NCBI GenBank assembly: GCA_018819265.1
Contig: JAHJQI010000209.1
Coordinates: forward strand, 1-42,534
DNA length: 42,534 bases
Direction of reading: 5' to 3'
Source of the DNA: Alphaproteobacteria bacterium
GTDB taxonomy: Bacteria > Pseudomonadota > Alphaproteobacteria > Rhizobiales > Hyphomicrobiaceae
Shown: piece by piece, positions 7,394 to 14,486 of the stretch
How positions within the stretch are numbered: the first letter of the stretch is position 1
How the letters are laid out: every line of letters begins with the position of its first letter
Notes under the pieces: model-generated
What the model saw: the letters and a program-made list of their open reading frames with translations, nothing else
What the model was told of the DNA's origin: nothing
Databases searched by the model: none
Translations under genes and position numbers: made by a program

Positions 7394-8842
7394 ATGGCAA
7401 AAGACATCCTCATATTTTCAGACGGTACCGGTCAGATCGGTGGCTTGCGCCCTGATCAATGTCTTTCGAATGTTTACAAGATGTATCGAGCAATGCGGCC
7501 AGGGCCGGATTCGCCAATATCTCCAAACGAACAGGTCGCGTTTTACGATGCTGGTCTTGGCGCCGGAGAAACGGGCGGGCTGACCTTCAAACGCGTCAGG
7601 AATTTCTTTGCCGCTGCCGTCGGTACCGGCATCGATGAAAACGTGATCGATTGCTATGCGGCTATAATCGCTAATTATGAACCGGGTGACCGGATACATC
7701 TGTTCGGGTTCAGCCGCGGTGCTTACACCGCAAGGACTGTCGCCAATGTGCTCAATCTGTGCGGTGTTCCTACAGAAGACGGAAGAGGGCGACCGGTACC
7801 TCGGTTTGGTCCGGCCCTTCGCAAAATCGCATCCGATGCTGTGCGGTATGTCTACAATCACGGAGCCGGCAAGAAGCGCGACAAGTACGAGGATCAGCGT
7901 GAGGAGAAGGCCCGGCGGTTCCGAAAGAAATACGCCAGTGAGGGCATCGGAGCTGAAGGCGAGGGTCAGGGAAACGTCCAACCGACATTTGTCGGCGTCT
8001 TTGATACCGTCGCAGCTCTCGGTAGCCGCGCAGCGACTCTGGTGTCATTGTTCGCGTTCACCGTCGTCTTGCTCCTTGCCATATATATATACTCGATTGC
8101 ACCAATTTGGTTGTGGCTGCCATTTGCCCTTCTCCCGGCGGTCATGGCTTTCTGGGCGCTTGGCAGCTTCTTCAGTCAGTTCAAATATTTCTTCAAAGAT
8201 GAATCGCGTCGTTTGCGATTGTGGAATCCACTCGATTGGATCGCTGCGGTTCGTCATGGTCACATGGCTTGGTGGAGCGGAAAAAACTACGACCGCTATG
8301 TAGATCGCGAGGTACCGTTTCTCCGCCATGCGCTTTCCATCGACGAAGCAAGAACGAAGTTCCCACGGGTAGGATGGGGCCGAGGTGAGGATGTTGCCTG
8401 GAACGCTGAGCGCGGAAACTCCGGATGGATCAAGCAAGTGTGGTTCGCCGGAAACCATTCGGACATTGGCGGAAGCTACCCCGAGGAAGAGTCCCGCCTG
8501 TCGGATATCGCGCTGCAATGGATGGTCGACGAACTGGTTTCTGCCGTCCCGACCGTGAAAATCCGCCGTGATTTGCTCGTGACGTCACCAGATCCACTTG
8601 CACTTCAACATGACGAAATACAGGCGGTTCTCGATATGCAACCTGGCTGGTTCAGAACGGTCACGTTCGACAGGCTTACATGGTCGCGAAAGCCAAGGCA
8701 GATCCATCAAGAGGCGGATCTTCATCCAACCGTTCTCGAACGTCTTGATGCTGAACATGTCGCGCAAATGGACAAAACTATGCGGTACCGGCCAGCAAAT
8801 CTGAAGCAGCATAAATCTGCGGCGCGTTACTTTGCGGGCTGA
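7394..8842 (+). CDS. DUF2235 alpha/beta-hydrolase, lipase-like, with internal membrane hairpin
   Basis: A 482-residue protein of the DUF2235 (Tle1-like phospholipase) family. It opens with ILIFSDGTGQ (about 5-14), has the nucleophile elbow LFGFSRGAYTAR with Ser107, then FVGVFDTVAALGS (about 200) and a late His/Asp segment AGNHSDIGGSYPEEES (about 351-366), giving a Ser-Asp-His triad. Two hydrophobic segments at about 212-258 form a membrane hairpin between the Asp and His motifs. GGGGCAG precedes the ATG. The family includes type VI secretion phospholipase effectors, but no secretion genes or immunity gene are nearby, so it may instead act inside its own cell, for example in abortive infection. 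It stands alone between hipBA and the Cys-rich gene. Confidence 0.85.
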   Translation: MAKDILIFSDGTGQIGGLRPDQCLSNVYKMYRAMRPGPDSPISPNEQVAFYDAGLGAGETGGLTFKRVRNFFAAAVGTGIDENVIDCYAAIIANYEPGDRIHLFGFSRGAYTARTVANVLNLCGVPTEDGRGRPVPRFGPALRKIASDAVRYVYNHGAGKKRDKYEDQREEKARRFRKKYASEGIGAEGEGQGNVQPTFVGVFDTVAALGSRAATLVSLFAFTVVLLLAIYIYSIAPIWLWLPFALLPAVMAFWALGSFFSQFKYFFKDESRRLRLWNPLDWIAAVRHGHMAWWSGKNYDRYVDREVPFLRHALSIDEARTKFPRVGWGRGEDVAWNAERGNSGWIKQVWFAGNHSDIGGSYPEEESRLSDIALQWMVDELVSAVPTVKIRRDLLVTSPDPLALQHDEIQAVLDMQPGWFRTVTFDRLTWSRKPRQIHQEADLHPTVLERLDAEHVAQMDKTMRYRPANLKQHKSAARYFAG

Positions 8843-9351
8843 GATTGTAAGGCGGCAAAAGTCGAATTCAGCTCAGGGAAAACAGCGAACCGGCCGAATC
8901 TCTGCCGATCTTCCATTTCTGATAGAATATTGATTTAAAACGGCATTTGTCGATTTATCCCCCGCGTTTGCCGATCTTTGTTACCGATGTCTTCCAAGGT
9001 GGGCGTGCGCGGTTCTTCATTTGAAGGCAGGGCTCAGAGTTGGGCAATGGTGTTGTGCGGAATGCGCGTGAGCGCTTATTCAAATCTCCGGCGCTTCAGA
9101 ATTTGGGCTAGGAAAGTGCGCACCCATGGCCTTTGCGAATTTGCCGTTTCAACGGGCGTGCGATCGCATCTCGATCATTTTTGCAGATCAACTTCTCGAA
9201 CATCAATCAACTATTTGGCATAATTTCGCAAAAGCGCCAGAAAACTGAACAAGATCGATCGTCATCTGCAACCACGATTATTTATGCGTGACCGCGCCGC
9301 TTCGATCATGCAGAGTACTTGTCGGGTCTGAAATATTAGGGGGCGTTTCTC
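8843..9351. other. Intergenic region before the Cys-rich protein gene
   Basis: About 500 bases with no gene I would defend. A plus-strand frame at 8978-9223 (81 codons) has no ribosome binding site and a composition unlike the neighbours. A TTTGGCATAAT sequence at about 9211 could be an extended -10 element for the downstream operon; this is weak. Confidence 0.4.
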
Positions 9352-9582
9352 ATGCTGAAAGCTTTCGCAGCCTTCTTACTGCTCAACATGCCGGGTGATT
9401 TTACAACCATGGTACCGGTTCAGAGTAATGGCGAAATGCAGCTTGCAGGCTGTAGTGGGTGTGGTTGCCGTGGAGGCCCTGGCTGGCGGTCGAAAAAGAC
9501 CGGCAAATGCGTCAGCGACAAGCAGTTGCGCAAGCAATGCGGTAGTCCACCGTCGAAAAAGCTCTGCACCAAAGAAAACTGA
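9352..9582 (+). CDS. Small Cys-rich, probably exported protein
   Basis: A 76-residue protein with a short hydrophobic N-terminus (AFAAFLLLNM) that may be a signal or membrane segment. It then has a glycine/cysteine cluster LAGCSGCGCRGGPGW, further cysteines in GKCVS, KQCGS and KKLCT, and a basic C-terminal half. The seven cysteines suggest disulphides or metal binding after export. AGGGGGCG precedes the ATG. The IS3 element at 9580-10901 is inserted exactly between the last sense codon (AAC) and the stop; its first three bases TGA supply a stop, so the product is unchanged. Before insertion it would have been followed directly by the basic-protein gene and the nuclease gene. No function is recognised. 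Confidence 0.65.
   Translation: MLKAFAAFLLLNMPGDFTTMVPVQSNGEMQLAGCSGCGCRGGPGWRSKKTGKCVSDKQLRKQCGSPPSKKLCTKEN
9577..9579. repeat. Target-site duplication AAC, left copy of the IS3 element
   Basis: AAC lies directly before the left inverted repeat, and an identical AAC lies directly after the right one at 10902-10904. It is also the last sense codon of the Cys-rich protein. Confidence 0.75.
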
Positions 9583-9633
9583 ACCGCCCCCGGTTTGCCG
9601 GAGGCTCCAAGTTCCAAATAGGATGGAGCCATC

Positions 9634-9960
9634 ATGAGCAAAACGACGAACAAGTTTTCCCCCGAAGTGCGCGAGCGCGCTGTCAGATTGGTGCTGGATC
9701 ACGAGGGCGATTACCCCTCGCGTTGGGCTGCCTGCCAATCGGTTTCGGCCAAGATCGGCTGCTCGGCGCACACGCTGCTTGACTGGGTCAAGAAGACTGA
9801 AGTCGACAGCGGCAAGCGGGCCGGCATTTCCACGGATGTCGCCGAGAAGCTGAAGGCGCTGGAGCGCGAGAACCGCGAACTCCGGCAGGCCAACGAGATC
9901 CTGCGCAAGGCGAGCGCTTATTTTGCCCAGGCGGAGCTCGACCGCCCGTTAAAACGATGA
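9634..9960 (+). CDS. IS3-family transposase OrfA (helix-turn-helix subunit)
   Basis: A 108-residue OrfA. The N-terminal HTH_Tnp_1 region reads [15 protein letters not shown], and the C-terminal leucine-zipper region reads [20 protein letters not shown], both typical of IS3-group proteins. It binds the inverted repeats and is fused to OrfB by frameshifting to make the active transposase. GGATGGAG precedes the ATG. The stop overlaps the orfB ATG (ATGA at 9957-9960), and a TTAAAAC sequence just before it is a plausible -1 slippery site. Confidence 0.93.
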   Translation: MSKTTNKFSPEVRERAVRLVLDHEGDYPSRWAACQSVSAKIGCSAHTLLDWVKKTEVDSGKRAGISTDVAEKLKALERENRELRQANEILRKASAYFAQAELDRPLKR

Positions 9961-10862
9961 TTGCTTTTATCGACGATCACCGTGGAGCCTATGGGGTCGA
10001 GCCGATCTGCAAGGTATTGCCGATTGCCCCCTCCACATATTTCGATCACCGGGCGAAGCAGGCCGATCCCGCGAAGCTGTCGGCAAGAGCGCGCCGGGAT
10101 GCGGCGTTGCGGCCGAAGATCAACCTTGTGTTCGAGCAGAACCTCAAGGTCTACGGGGCTCGTAAAGTCTGGCTCCAGATGAACCGGGAGGGCATCTCTG
10201 TTGCGCGATACACGGTCGAGCGGCTCATGCGCGTCATGGGGTTGCACGGGGTTATCCGCGGGAAGGCGATCAAAACCACGACGCCAGACAAGGCAGCCCC
10301 TTGCCCGCTGGATCATGTGAACCGCCAGTTCCATGCCCCGGCACCGAACCGGCTCTGGGTCTCCGACTTCACCTATGTCAGCACCTGGAATGGTTTCGTC
10401 TATGTGGCCTTCGTCATCGATGCCTATGCCCGACGGATCGTTGGCTGGCGCGTATCGCGAACGCCGCATGCGAGCTTCGTGCTTGATGCGCTCGAGCAGG
10501 CTTTGCACGAGCGCAGGCCGGTCAATCGCGGAGGACTGATCCACCACAGCGATCGTGGCAGCCAATATGTCTCGATCAAGTACTCGGAGCGTCTGGCTGA
10601 AGCCGGGATCGAACCCTCGGTCGGCAGCGTTGGCGACAGCTATGACAACGCACTCGCCGAAACAATCAACGGACTTTACAAGGCCGAGGTCATCCATCGG
10701 CGCGGGCCCTGGCGATCCTTCGAAGCTGTCGAGTTCGCTACCCTCGAATGGGTCGATTGGTTCAATCACCGCCGCCTGATGCGCCCCATCGGCGATATCC
10801 CGCCAGCCGAAGCCGAGGAGCGCTACTACGCCATGCTGGACCAGCCAGCCATGGCCGCATAA
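9957..10862 (+). CDS. IS3-family transposase OrfB (DDE catalytic subunit)
   Basis: A 301-residue integrase-fold transposase subunit. The catalytic residues are visible: first Asp in LWVSDFTYV, second Asp in HHSDRGSQY, and Glu in [13 protein letters not shown], with exactly 35 residues between the last two (DD35E). The N-terminal HTH_21 region includes [15 protein letters not shown]. The frame is intact to its stop, 39 bases before the right end of the element. Expected to be made mostly as an OrfAB fusion by -1 frameshift. Confidence 0.94.
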   Translation: MIAFIDDHRGAYGVEPICKVLPIAPSTYFDHRAKQADPAKLSARARRDAALRPKINLVFEQNLKVYGARKVWLQMNREGISVARYTVERLMRVMGLHGVIRGKAIKTTTPDKAAPCPLDHVNRQFHAPAPNRLWVSDFTYVSTWNGFVYVAFVIDAYARRIVGWRVSRTPHASFVLDALEQALHERRPVNRGGLIHHSDRGSQYVSIKYSERLAEAGIEPSVGSVGDSYDNALAETINGLYKAEVIHRRGPWRSFEAVEFATLEWVDWFNHRRLMRPIGDIPPAEAEERYYAMLDQPAMAA

Positions 10863-10922
10863 CTTAACCCAAACGGCCTCCGGCAAACCGGGGGCGGTTC
10901 AAACTGACGGGAGGATGCGACG

Positions 10923-11126
10923 ATGAAACTCGGAATGCGAAAACCCAGTCTGAAGAAGAGCCTTGCGGCCCGGACGTCTTCAAAACGGATCATCAAAAAC
11001 AGTCTTGGACTGAGAGCACCGCGCGGTTCAGGCATGATCCTCAATCCGAAGAAAGCCGTGAAAGCGAAAATCTATCGGAAGACAACATTTTCTCTGTGGG
11101 GGCTATTGGGAAAGCTGTTCCGATGA
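10923..11126 (+). CDS. Small highly basic protein of the nuclease operon
   Basis: A 67-residue, Lys/Arg-rich protein (MKLGMRKPSLKKSLAART, SSKRIIKNSLGL) ending in the hydrophobic motif TFSLWGLLGKLFR. GGGAGGATG precedes the start. The stop overlaps the ATG of the thermonuclease gene (ATGA, 11123-11126), so the two are coupled. Reconstruction without the IS3 element places it about 20 bases after the Cys-rich protein gene. Its charge suggests nucleic acid or membrane binding; I do not recognise the family. Confidence 0.6.
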   Translation: MKLGMRKPSLKKSLAARTSSKRIIKNSLGLRAPRGSGMILNPKKAVKAKIYRKTTFSLWGLLGKLFR

Positions 11127-11848
11127 GCGGCTATGACAAATCACCCGACTATGGTGGTCCGCCGTTCCGCTGGCGGGAATTGATCATCCCGGCAATCGTG
11201 ATCATTGCCGTTGCCCTGGTATGGGTGTTTTGGCCTTCAAAGGCGGGTGCTGGAAGCCAAGTTCGCGTCGTCGATGGAGACACCATCGAGCTTGACGGGG
11301 TGACCTACCGGCTACACGGCATCGATGCGCCGGAAGCTGGCCAGAAATGTCGAAAGGCGTCCGGCGGATGCTGGCCCTGCGGGAAGGATGCCATTGCCGT
11401 TATGGAAAGCTTGGTCATTGGCGAGGCGGTAACCTGCGACAACCGGGGCATTGATGACTACTCACGCGTCATCGGTGTTTGCAGCGTCAACGGGCAAGAC
11501 ATCAATGCGCGAATGGTCTCGAAAGGTTATGCATGGGTGTTCCGGAAATATTCGCTCGACTATGCAGCCCTTGAAGACACGGCAAGAGCGGCGCGCCTCG
11601 GAATCTGGCAAGCGGATACCCAGACGGCTTGGGACTACCGCGCCGAACGATGGGACGTCGGTGTACAGGAATCGCCGGAAGGTTGTCCGATAAAAGGCAA
11701 CATCTCGAAAAACGGGCGCATCTACCATGCGCCGTGGTCGCCTTGGTATTCGCGTACGAAGGTTTCCGTCGACAAGGGCGAGAGATGGTTCTGCGATGAA
11801 GCAGAAGCGCTTCAGGCCGGTTGGCGTGCCCCCTATTGGGGGCGATGA
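11123..11848 (+). CDS. Membrane-anchored thermonuclease (SNase family)
   Basis: A 241-residue protein with one N-terminal membrane segment (about 20-38, LIIPAIVIIAVALVWVF) and then a staphylococcal-nuclease domain. Core motifs are VVDGDTIEL (calcium-binding Asp residues), YRLHGIDAPE (catalytic Arg and Glu) and DYSRVIGVC. The C-terminal part (about 165-241) contains GNISKNGRIYHAPWSPWY, an Ada/excalibur-like extension seen in other alphaproteobacterial SNase proteins. It probably degrades DNA or RNA on the periplasmic side of the inner membrane. The ATG at 11123 was chosen for its ATGA overlap with the previous gene; a GTG at 11096 is the alternative. Possible roles are nucleotide scavenging, barrier to incoming DNA or a toxin; undecided. 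Confidence 0.85.
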   Translation: MSGYDKSPDYGGPPFRWRELIIPAIVIIAVALVWVFWPSKAGAGSQVRVVDGDTIELDGVTYRLHGIDAPEAGQKCRKASGGCWPCGKDAIAVMESLVIGEAVTCDNRGIDDYSRVIGVCSVNGQDINARMVSKGYAWVFRKYSLDYAALEDTARAARLGIWQADTQTAWDYRAERWDVGVQESPEGCPIKGNISKNGRIYHAPWSPWYSRTKVSVDKGERWFCDEAEALQAGWRAPYWGR

Positions 11849-12243
11849 AATTTGAGAGAAGAACCAGTTCCGCAAGAACAGCGTCCTGCACCCAGAGTGG
11901 CAAACGAGCTGGTGATAGGGTTTGCCGGCCACGTTGGCCGAGGTGGGCGTTGCCCTTTGGGCCGGGCTGTCGGCAGAGCTGAAGCCCGCGAGCGGTCTTC
12001 CCCATCCGGGCTTTTATCCCTAACGCGATAAACAAATCCCATGGCAGTCAATTTCGGCGGACCTGCCGCTTGCGCGCAGCGGCCGGCAAGGGAAGCTGCG
12101 CCGCGCCTGATGCGATCATCACGCCCCGGCAGAATTGCCGTCTTTCCAGCCGCGCCCTTGCCTGCCTTGCTCTTCGCGGCCTTCGGGTTGCGACCCTTCG
12201 GAAAAGGGAGCGGAAACCCGAACGGAAGGGGCGCGAAGAAAAT
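11849..12243. other. Intergenic region before the Toprim gene
   Basis: About 395 bases. Open frames on both strands (for example plus strand from 12070, minus strand 11502-12035) look like GC-driven shadows with no recognisable protein character. The Toprim gene frame extends upstream to 12070 but its conserved sequence begins at 12244. No promoter is confidently seen. Confidence 0.45.
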
Positions 12244-13137
12244 ATGGAACAGTCAGAGCTGGAAGAGCTGAAGGAGAAGGTTTTCTGTCCGGCGGTGCTG
12301 GAGACCGCGGGCTTTGCCATCGACAAACGCGAAAGCACCCGGTTGGCGGTCAAATACCGCCGCGACAATGAGATTATCATCGTCATCCACGGTGGCAAGG
12401 GCTGGTTCGATCCCTTGTCCGATGCCAAGGGCGACGTGCTCAGTCTGGTCGAGAACCTCGAACGTGTTCCCTTTGCGGCCGCGCTTTCTATCGTCGCCGA
12501 CCTCGTCGGCTTCATCCCTTCCACTCCAGTCTGTAACCGGCCGGTACAGAACCGAGCCGCGGAGCAGACGGTTGAAGAACGCTGGACTGCCCGCCGCAAG
12601 CCGCGACCCGGTTCGGCCACCTGGCGCTATCTCACCGAAACACGCGGCATTCCCGAAGCTGTGCTGCGACAGGCGATTGCCGCGGACGCCCTGCGCGAGG
12701 GGCCACAGGGCAGCATGTGGGCTTGCCACCGTAATGAGGACGGCCAAATCACTGGCTGGGAAGAGCGCGGTCTCGAGTGGCGCGGCTTTGCGAGTGGCGG
12801 TGCCAAAGTCCTGTTCCGGCTTGGACCTGCAGACGCCACGCGGCTTTGTATCACCGAGGCAGCGATTGATGCCATGAGCCTGGCCAGCATCGAGCGCCTT
12901 CGCCCCGGAACAGCCTATCTCAGCACCGGCGGTGGCTGGTCGCCTGCGACCGAGGCGGCGCTGCGTAGCCTTGCCGCGCGCCCGGATGTCCTGCTGGTCG
13001 CGGCCACAGACGCCAACGATCAGGGCGAGCGATATGCAGAGCGCCTTCGCGCACTCGCGGAGCAAGTTGGTTGCAATTGGCAGCGGCACCGGCCGCCGGC
13101 CGAGGACTGGAACGCCTGTCTGTCCAAGGAGAGATGA
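12244..13137 (+). CDS. Toprim-domain protein (DUF3991/Toprim_2, plasmid primase-like)
   Basis: A 297-residue protein. The N-terminal part (about 10-85; FDPLSDAKGDVLSLVENL) matches the DUF3991/CHC2-like region found ahead of Toprim domains. The Toprim fold is visible in RLCITEAAIDAMSLAS (Glu) and LLVAATDANDQGERYAERL (DxN in place of the usual DxD). Such proteins are common in alphaproteobacterial plasmid backbones and are thought to act in primer synthesis or DNA processing during transfer. The start at 12244 (MEQSELEELK) follows GAAGAA; the longer frame from 12070 is not supported. A CHC2 zinc finger is not evident, so activity as a true primase is uncertain. Confidence 0.8.
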   Translation: MEQSELEELKEKVFCPAVLETAGFAIDKRESTRLAVKYRRDNEIIIVIHGGKGWFDPLSDAKGDVLSLVENLERVPFAAALSIVADLVGFIPSTPVCNRPVQNRAAEQTVEERWTARRKPRPGSATWRYLTETRGIPEAVLRQAIAADALREGPQGSMWACHRNEDGQITGWEERGLEWRGFASGGAKVLFRLGPADATRLCITEAAIDAMSLASIERLRPGTAYLSTGGGWSPATEAALRSLAARPDVLLVAATDANDQGERYAERLRALAEQVGCNWQRHRPPAEDWNACLSKER

Positions 13138-13357
13138 GCGGGAAGGAGGAAAGGGACGAATGGGAGGAAAGCGAAAAAACTGCCGCATGCCCGCCTTCCG
13201 CCTCAAGGGTGGCGCTGCGCCCGGCTGACGCCGGCCCTTGACTCAGGCAGTCGGAGAGGCGGCCGTGGGGGAGGGGTCCGGAAGGGCTGAAGAGGATGGT
13301 GATGCCGCAAAGGCGTACCGCGCTTGCAGCCCGTGACAGGCTGCAAAGGAGCCCGCC

Positions 13358-13957
13358 ATGACCCCATCCATCCGCAAGATCCAGTTCGGAATTGTCGATC
13401 GCCGCCAGATGTACCGTCTCTTTGACCGCCATGCCCAGCGTCCGAACCGCTGGCAGGAAGATGGCAGCGCGCTCTATACCGGTGAGTGGTTCGAGATCGC
13501 CCGTTCCGAACATGACCATATGCTCGAGATGCTGCCGCCGCTCTGGATGCGCGGCGAGATGTTTGCCATGCGCGAGTTCCTGACCGGGAGTGTCACCGGC
13601 GTTTTCTACGCGCTGCGCATCAATGGCGTGACGCGGTTCTTCCATGGCTACTGCGATCTGTCTGACCCGCATTCGCCGGAGATGATGCGTGCCGCCATCA
13701 TCGAACGCGAAAGCCATCCGGTGAAGGCGATGACGCGCAAGGAGCGGATCGAGCATATCTGGAGCGCCACCCATGATGATTATCGCGGCTATGCGGGTGA
13801 AGCCTTCGATCCCGCTGTTCGCGGCAAGCGGACGATCCTGGTCTACCGCCCGCAGAATGGAACGGTTCTGAAGCTGCTTGAGGAGCTCACCGAAGAGGAG
13901 ATTTCTGCAAAGCTGCCCGTCCAGCTCCGCTTCCTGCCGCTTCGCGAAGCAGCGTGA
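13358..13957 (+). CDS. DUF1419-like plasmid protein
   Basis: A 199-residue soluble protein that I place in DUF1419 from its pattern (VDRRQMYRLFDRHAQRPNRW near the start, YTGEWFEIARSEHDHMLEMLPPLWMRG in the middle). Members are found in rhizobial and related plasmid backbones, usually beside DUF3085, methylase-helicase and ParB-like genes, which is the arrangement here. No catalytic motif is apparent. CAAAGGAG precedes the ATG. It sits 9 bases before the next gene and is probably co-transcribed. Function unknown. Confidence 0.75.
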   Translation: MTPSIRKIQFGIVDRRQMYRLFDRHAQRPNRWQEDGSALYTGEWFEIARSEHDHMLEMLPPLWMRGEMFAMREFLTGSVTGVFYALRINGVTRFFHGYCDLSDPHSPEMMRAAIIERESHPVKAMTRKERIEHIWSATHDDYRGYAGEAFDPAVRGKRTILVYRPQNGTVLKLLEELTEEEISAKLPVQLRFLPLREAA

Positions 13958-13966
13958 GGTGGACCC

Positions 13967-14365
13967 ATGTTCACGTTTCCGATTGAGGCGGTGCGCAGGG
14001 TCATTGCGCGCGGCAAGCAAGATGCCGTCGCCAATGGCGGCTTCCGCACTCCGGATCAAGGCACGAAGACGGGCGAGGACGACCAGCCCGGCTTCTGGCT
14101 GATCGGCGACCAGGGTGTCTACATCATGTCTAACGGCAAGCTCGCCGAAGGCCAAAACCCTCTCGTCGTCTATTCGACGGAATGCCACCCGAAAGGCGAT
14201 CCCGACTGGTGGGATTACAAGCGGCGGCATTTCGGGCGCGATGACGGTGTCGAGTTCATCGATGCTGGTCTGCTGATCCCGAGTTTCGACCGGAATTTCG
14301 GGGCCACCCATCTCGGTATCCAGCTCAGTGAGAACGAAATCTCCTTCACGCTGATCACGCGATAG
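13967..14365 (+). CDS. DUF3085-like plasmid protein
   Basis: A 132-residue protein resembling DUF3085: FWLIGDQGVYIMSNGKLAEG and YSTECHPKGDPDWWDYKRRHFG are the distinctive parts. The family occurs in conjugative plasmid backbones of alphaproteobacteria and has no known activity. It begins 9 bases after the DUF1419-like gene, and a GC-rich hairpin follows the stop, so these two form a small unit. No signal peptide or membrane segment. Confidence 0.72.
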   Translation: MFTFPIEAVRRVIARGKQDAVANGGFRTPDQGTKTGEDDQPGFWLIGDQGVYIMSNGKLAEGQNPLVVYSTECHPKGDPDWWDYKRRHFGRDDGVEFIDAGLLIPSFDRNFGATHLGIQLSENEISFTLITR

Positions 14366-14390
14366 GTGGCCGGTTCGCGAACCGGCCGCC
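14365..14390 (+). terminator. GC-rich hairpin after the DUF3085-like gene
   Basis: GGCCGGTT at 14368-14375 pairs with AACCGGCC at 14380-14387 around a CGCG loop, directly after the stop codon. There is no following T-tract, so it may be a Rho-assisted terminator or an mRNA end stabiliser. Confidence 0.45.
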
Positions 14391-14486
14391 TCAATCGCTC
14401 ACACTTTCCCAACACTGCGCACAGACAAGCCTTCGGATTTCCCGGCGGCGCGGTCGCGTGCGCCCTCACTCCAGGAGGATTTTTCC

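Larger units (their letters stand above)
9580..10901 (+). mobile_element. Complete IS3-family insertion sequence, 1322 bp
   Basis: The ends are perfect 26-bp inverted repeats: TGAACCGCCCCCGG begins the left end (9580-9605) and its complement closes the right end (10876-10901). They are flanked by a 3-bp direct repeat AAC (9577-9579 and 10902-10904), the duplication size expected for IS3. It carries the two overlapping transposase frames orfA and orfB. Perfect ends and open frames suggest a recent, possibly active insertion. Confidence 0.93.

Noticed and set aside
9205..9225. Sigma-54 promoter (TGGCATAATTTCGCA)
   Set aside because: The GG to GC spacing is one base short and the -12 element is poor.
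12920..14311. 463-codon minus-strand frame opposite the DUF1419/DUF3085 genes
   Set aside because: It is antisense to two genes with good ribosome binding sites and spans their intergenic DNA; its product has no domain.
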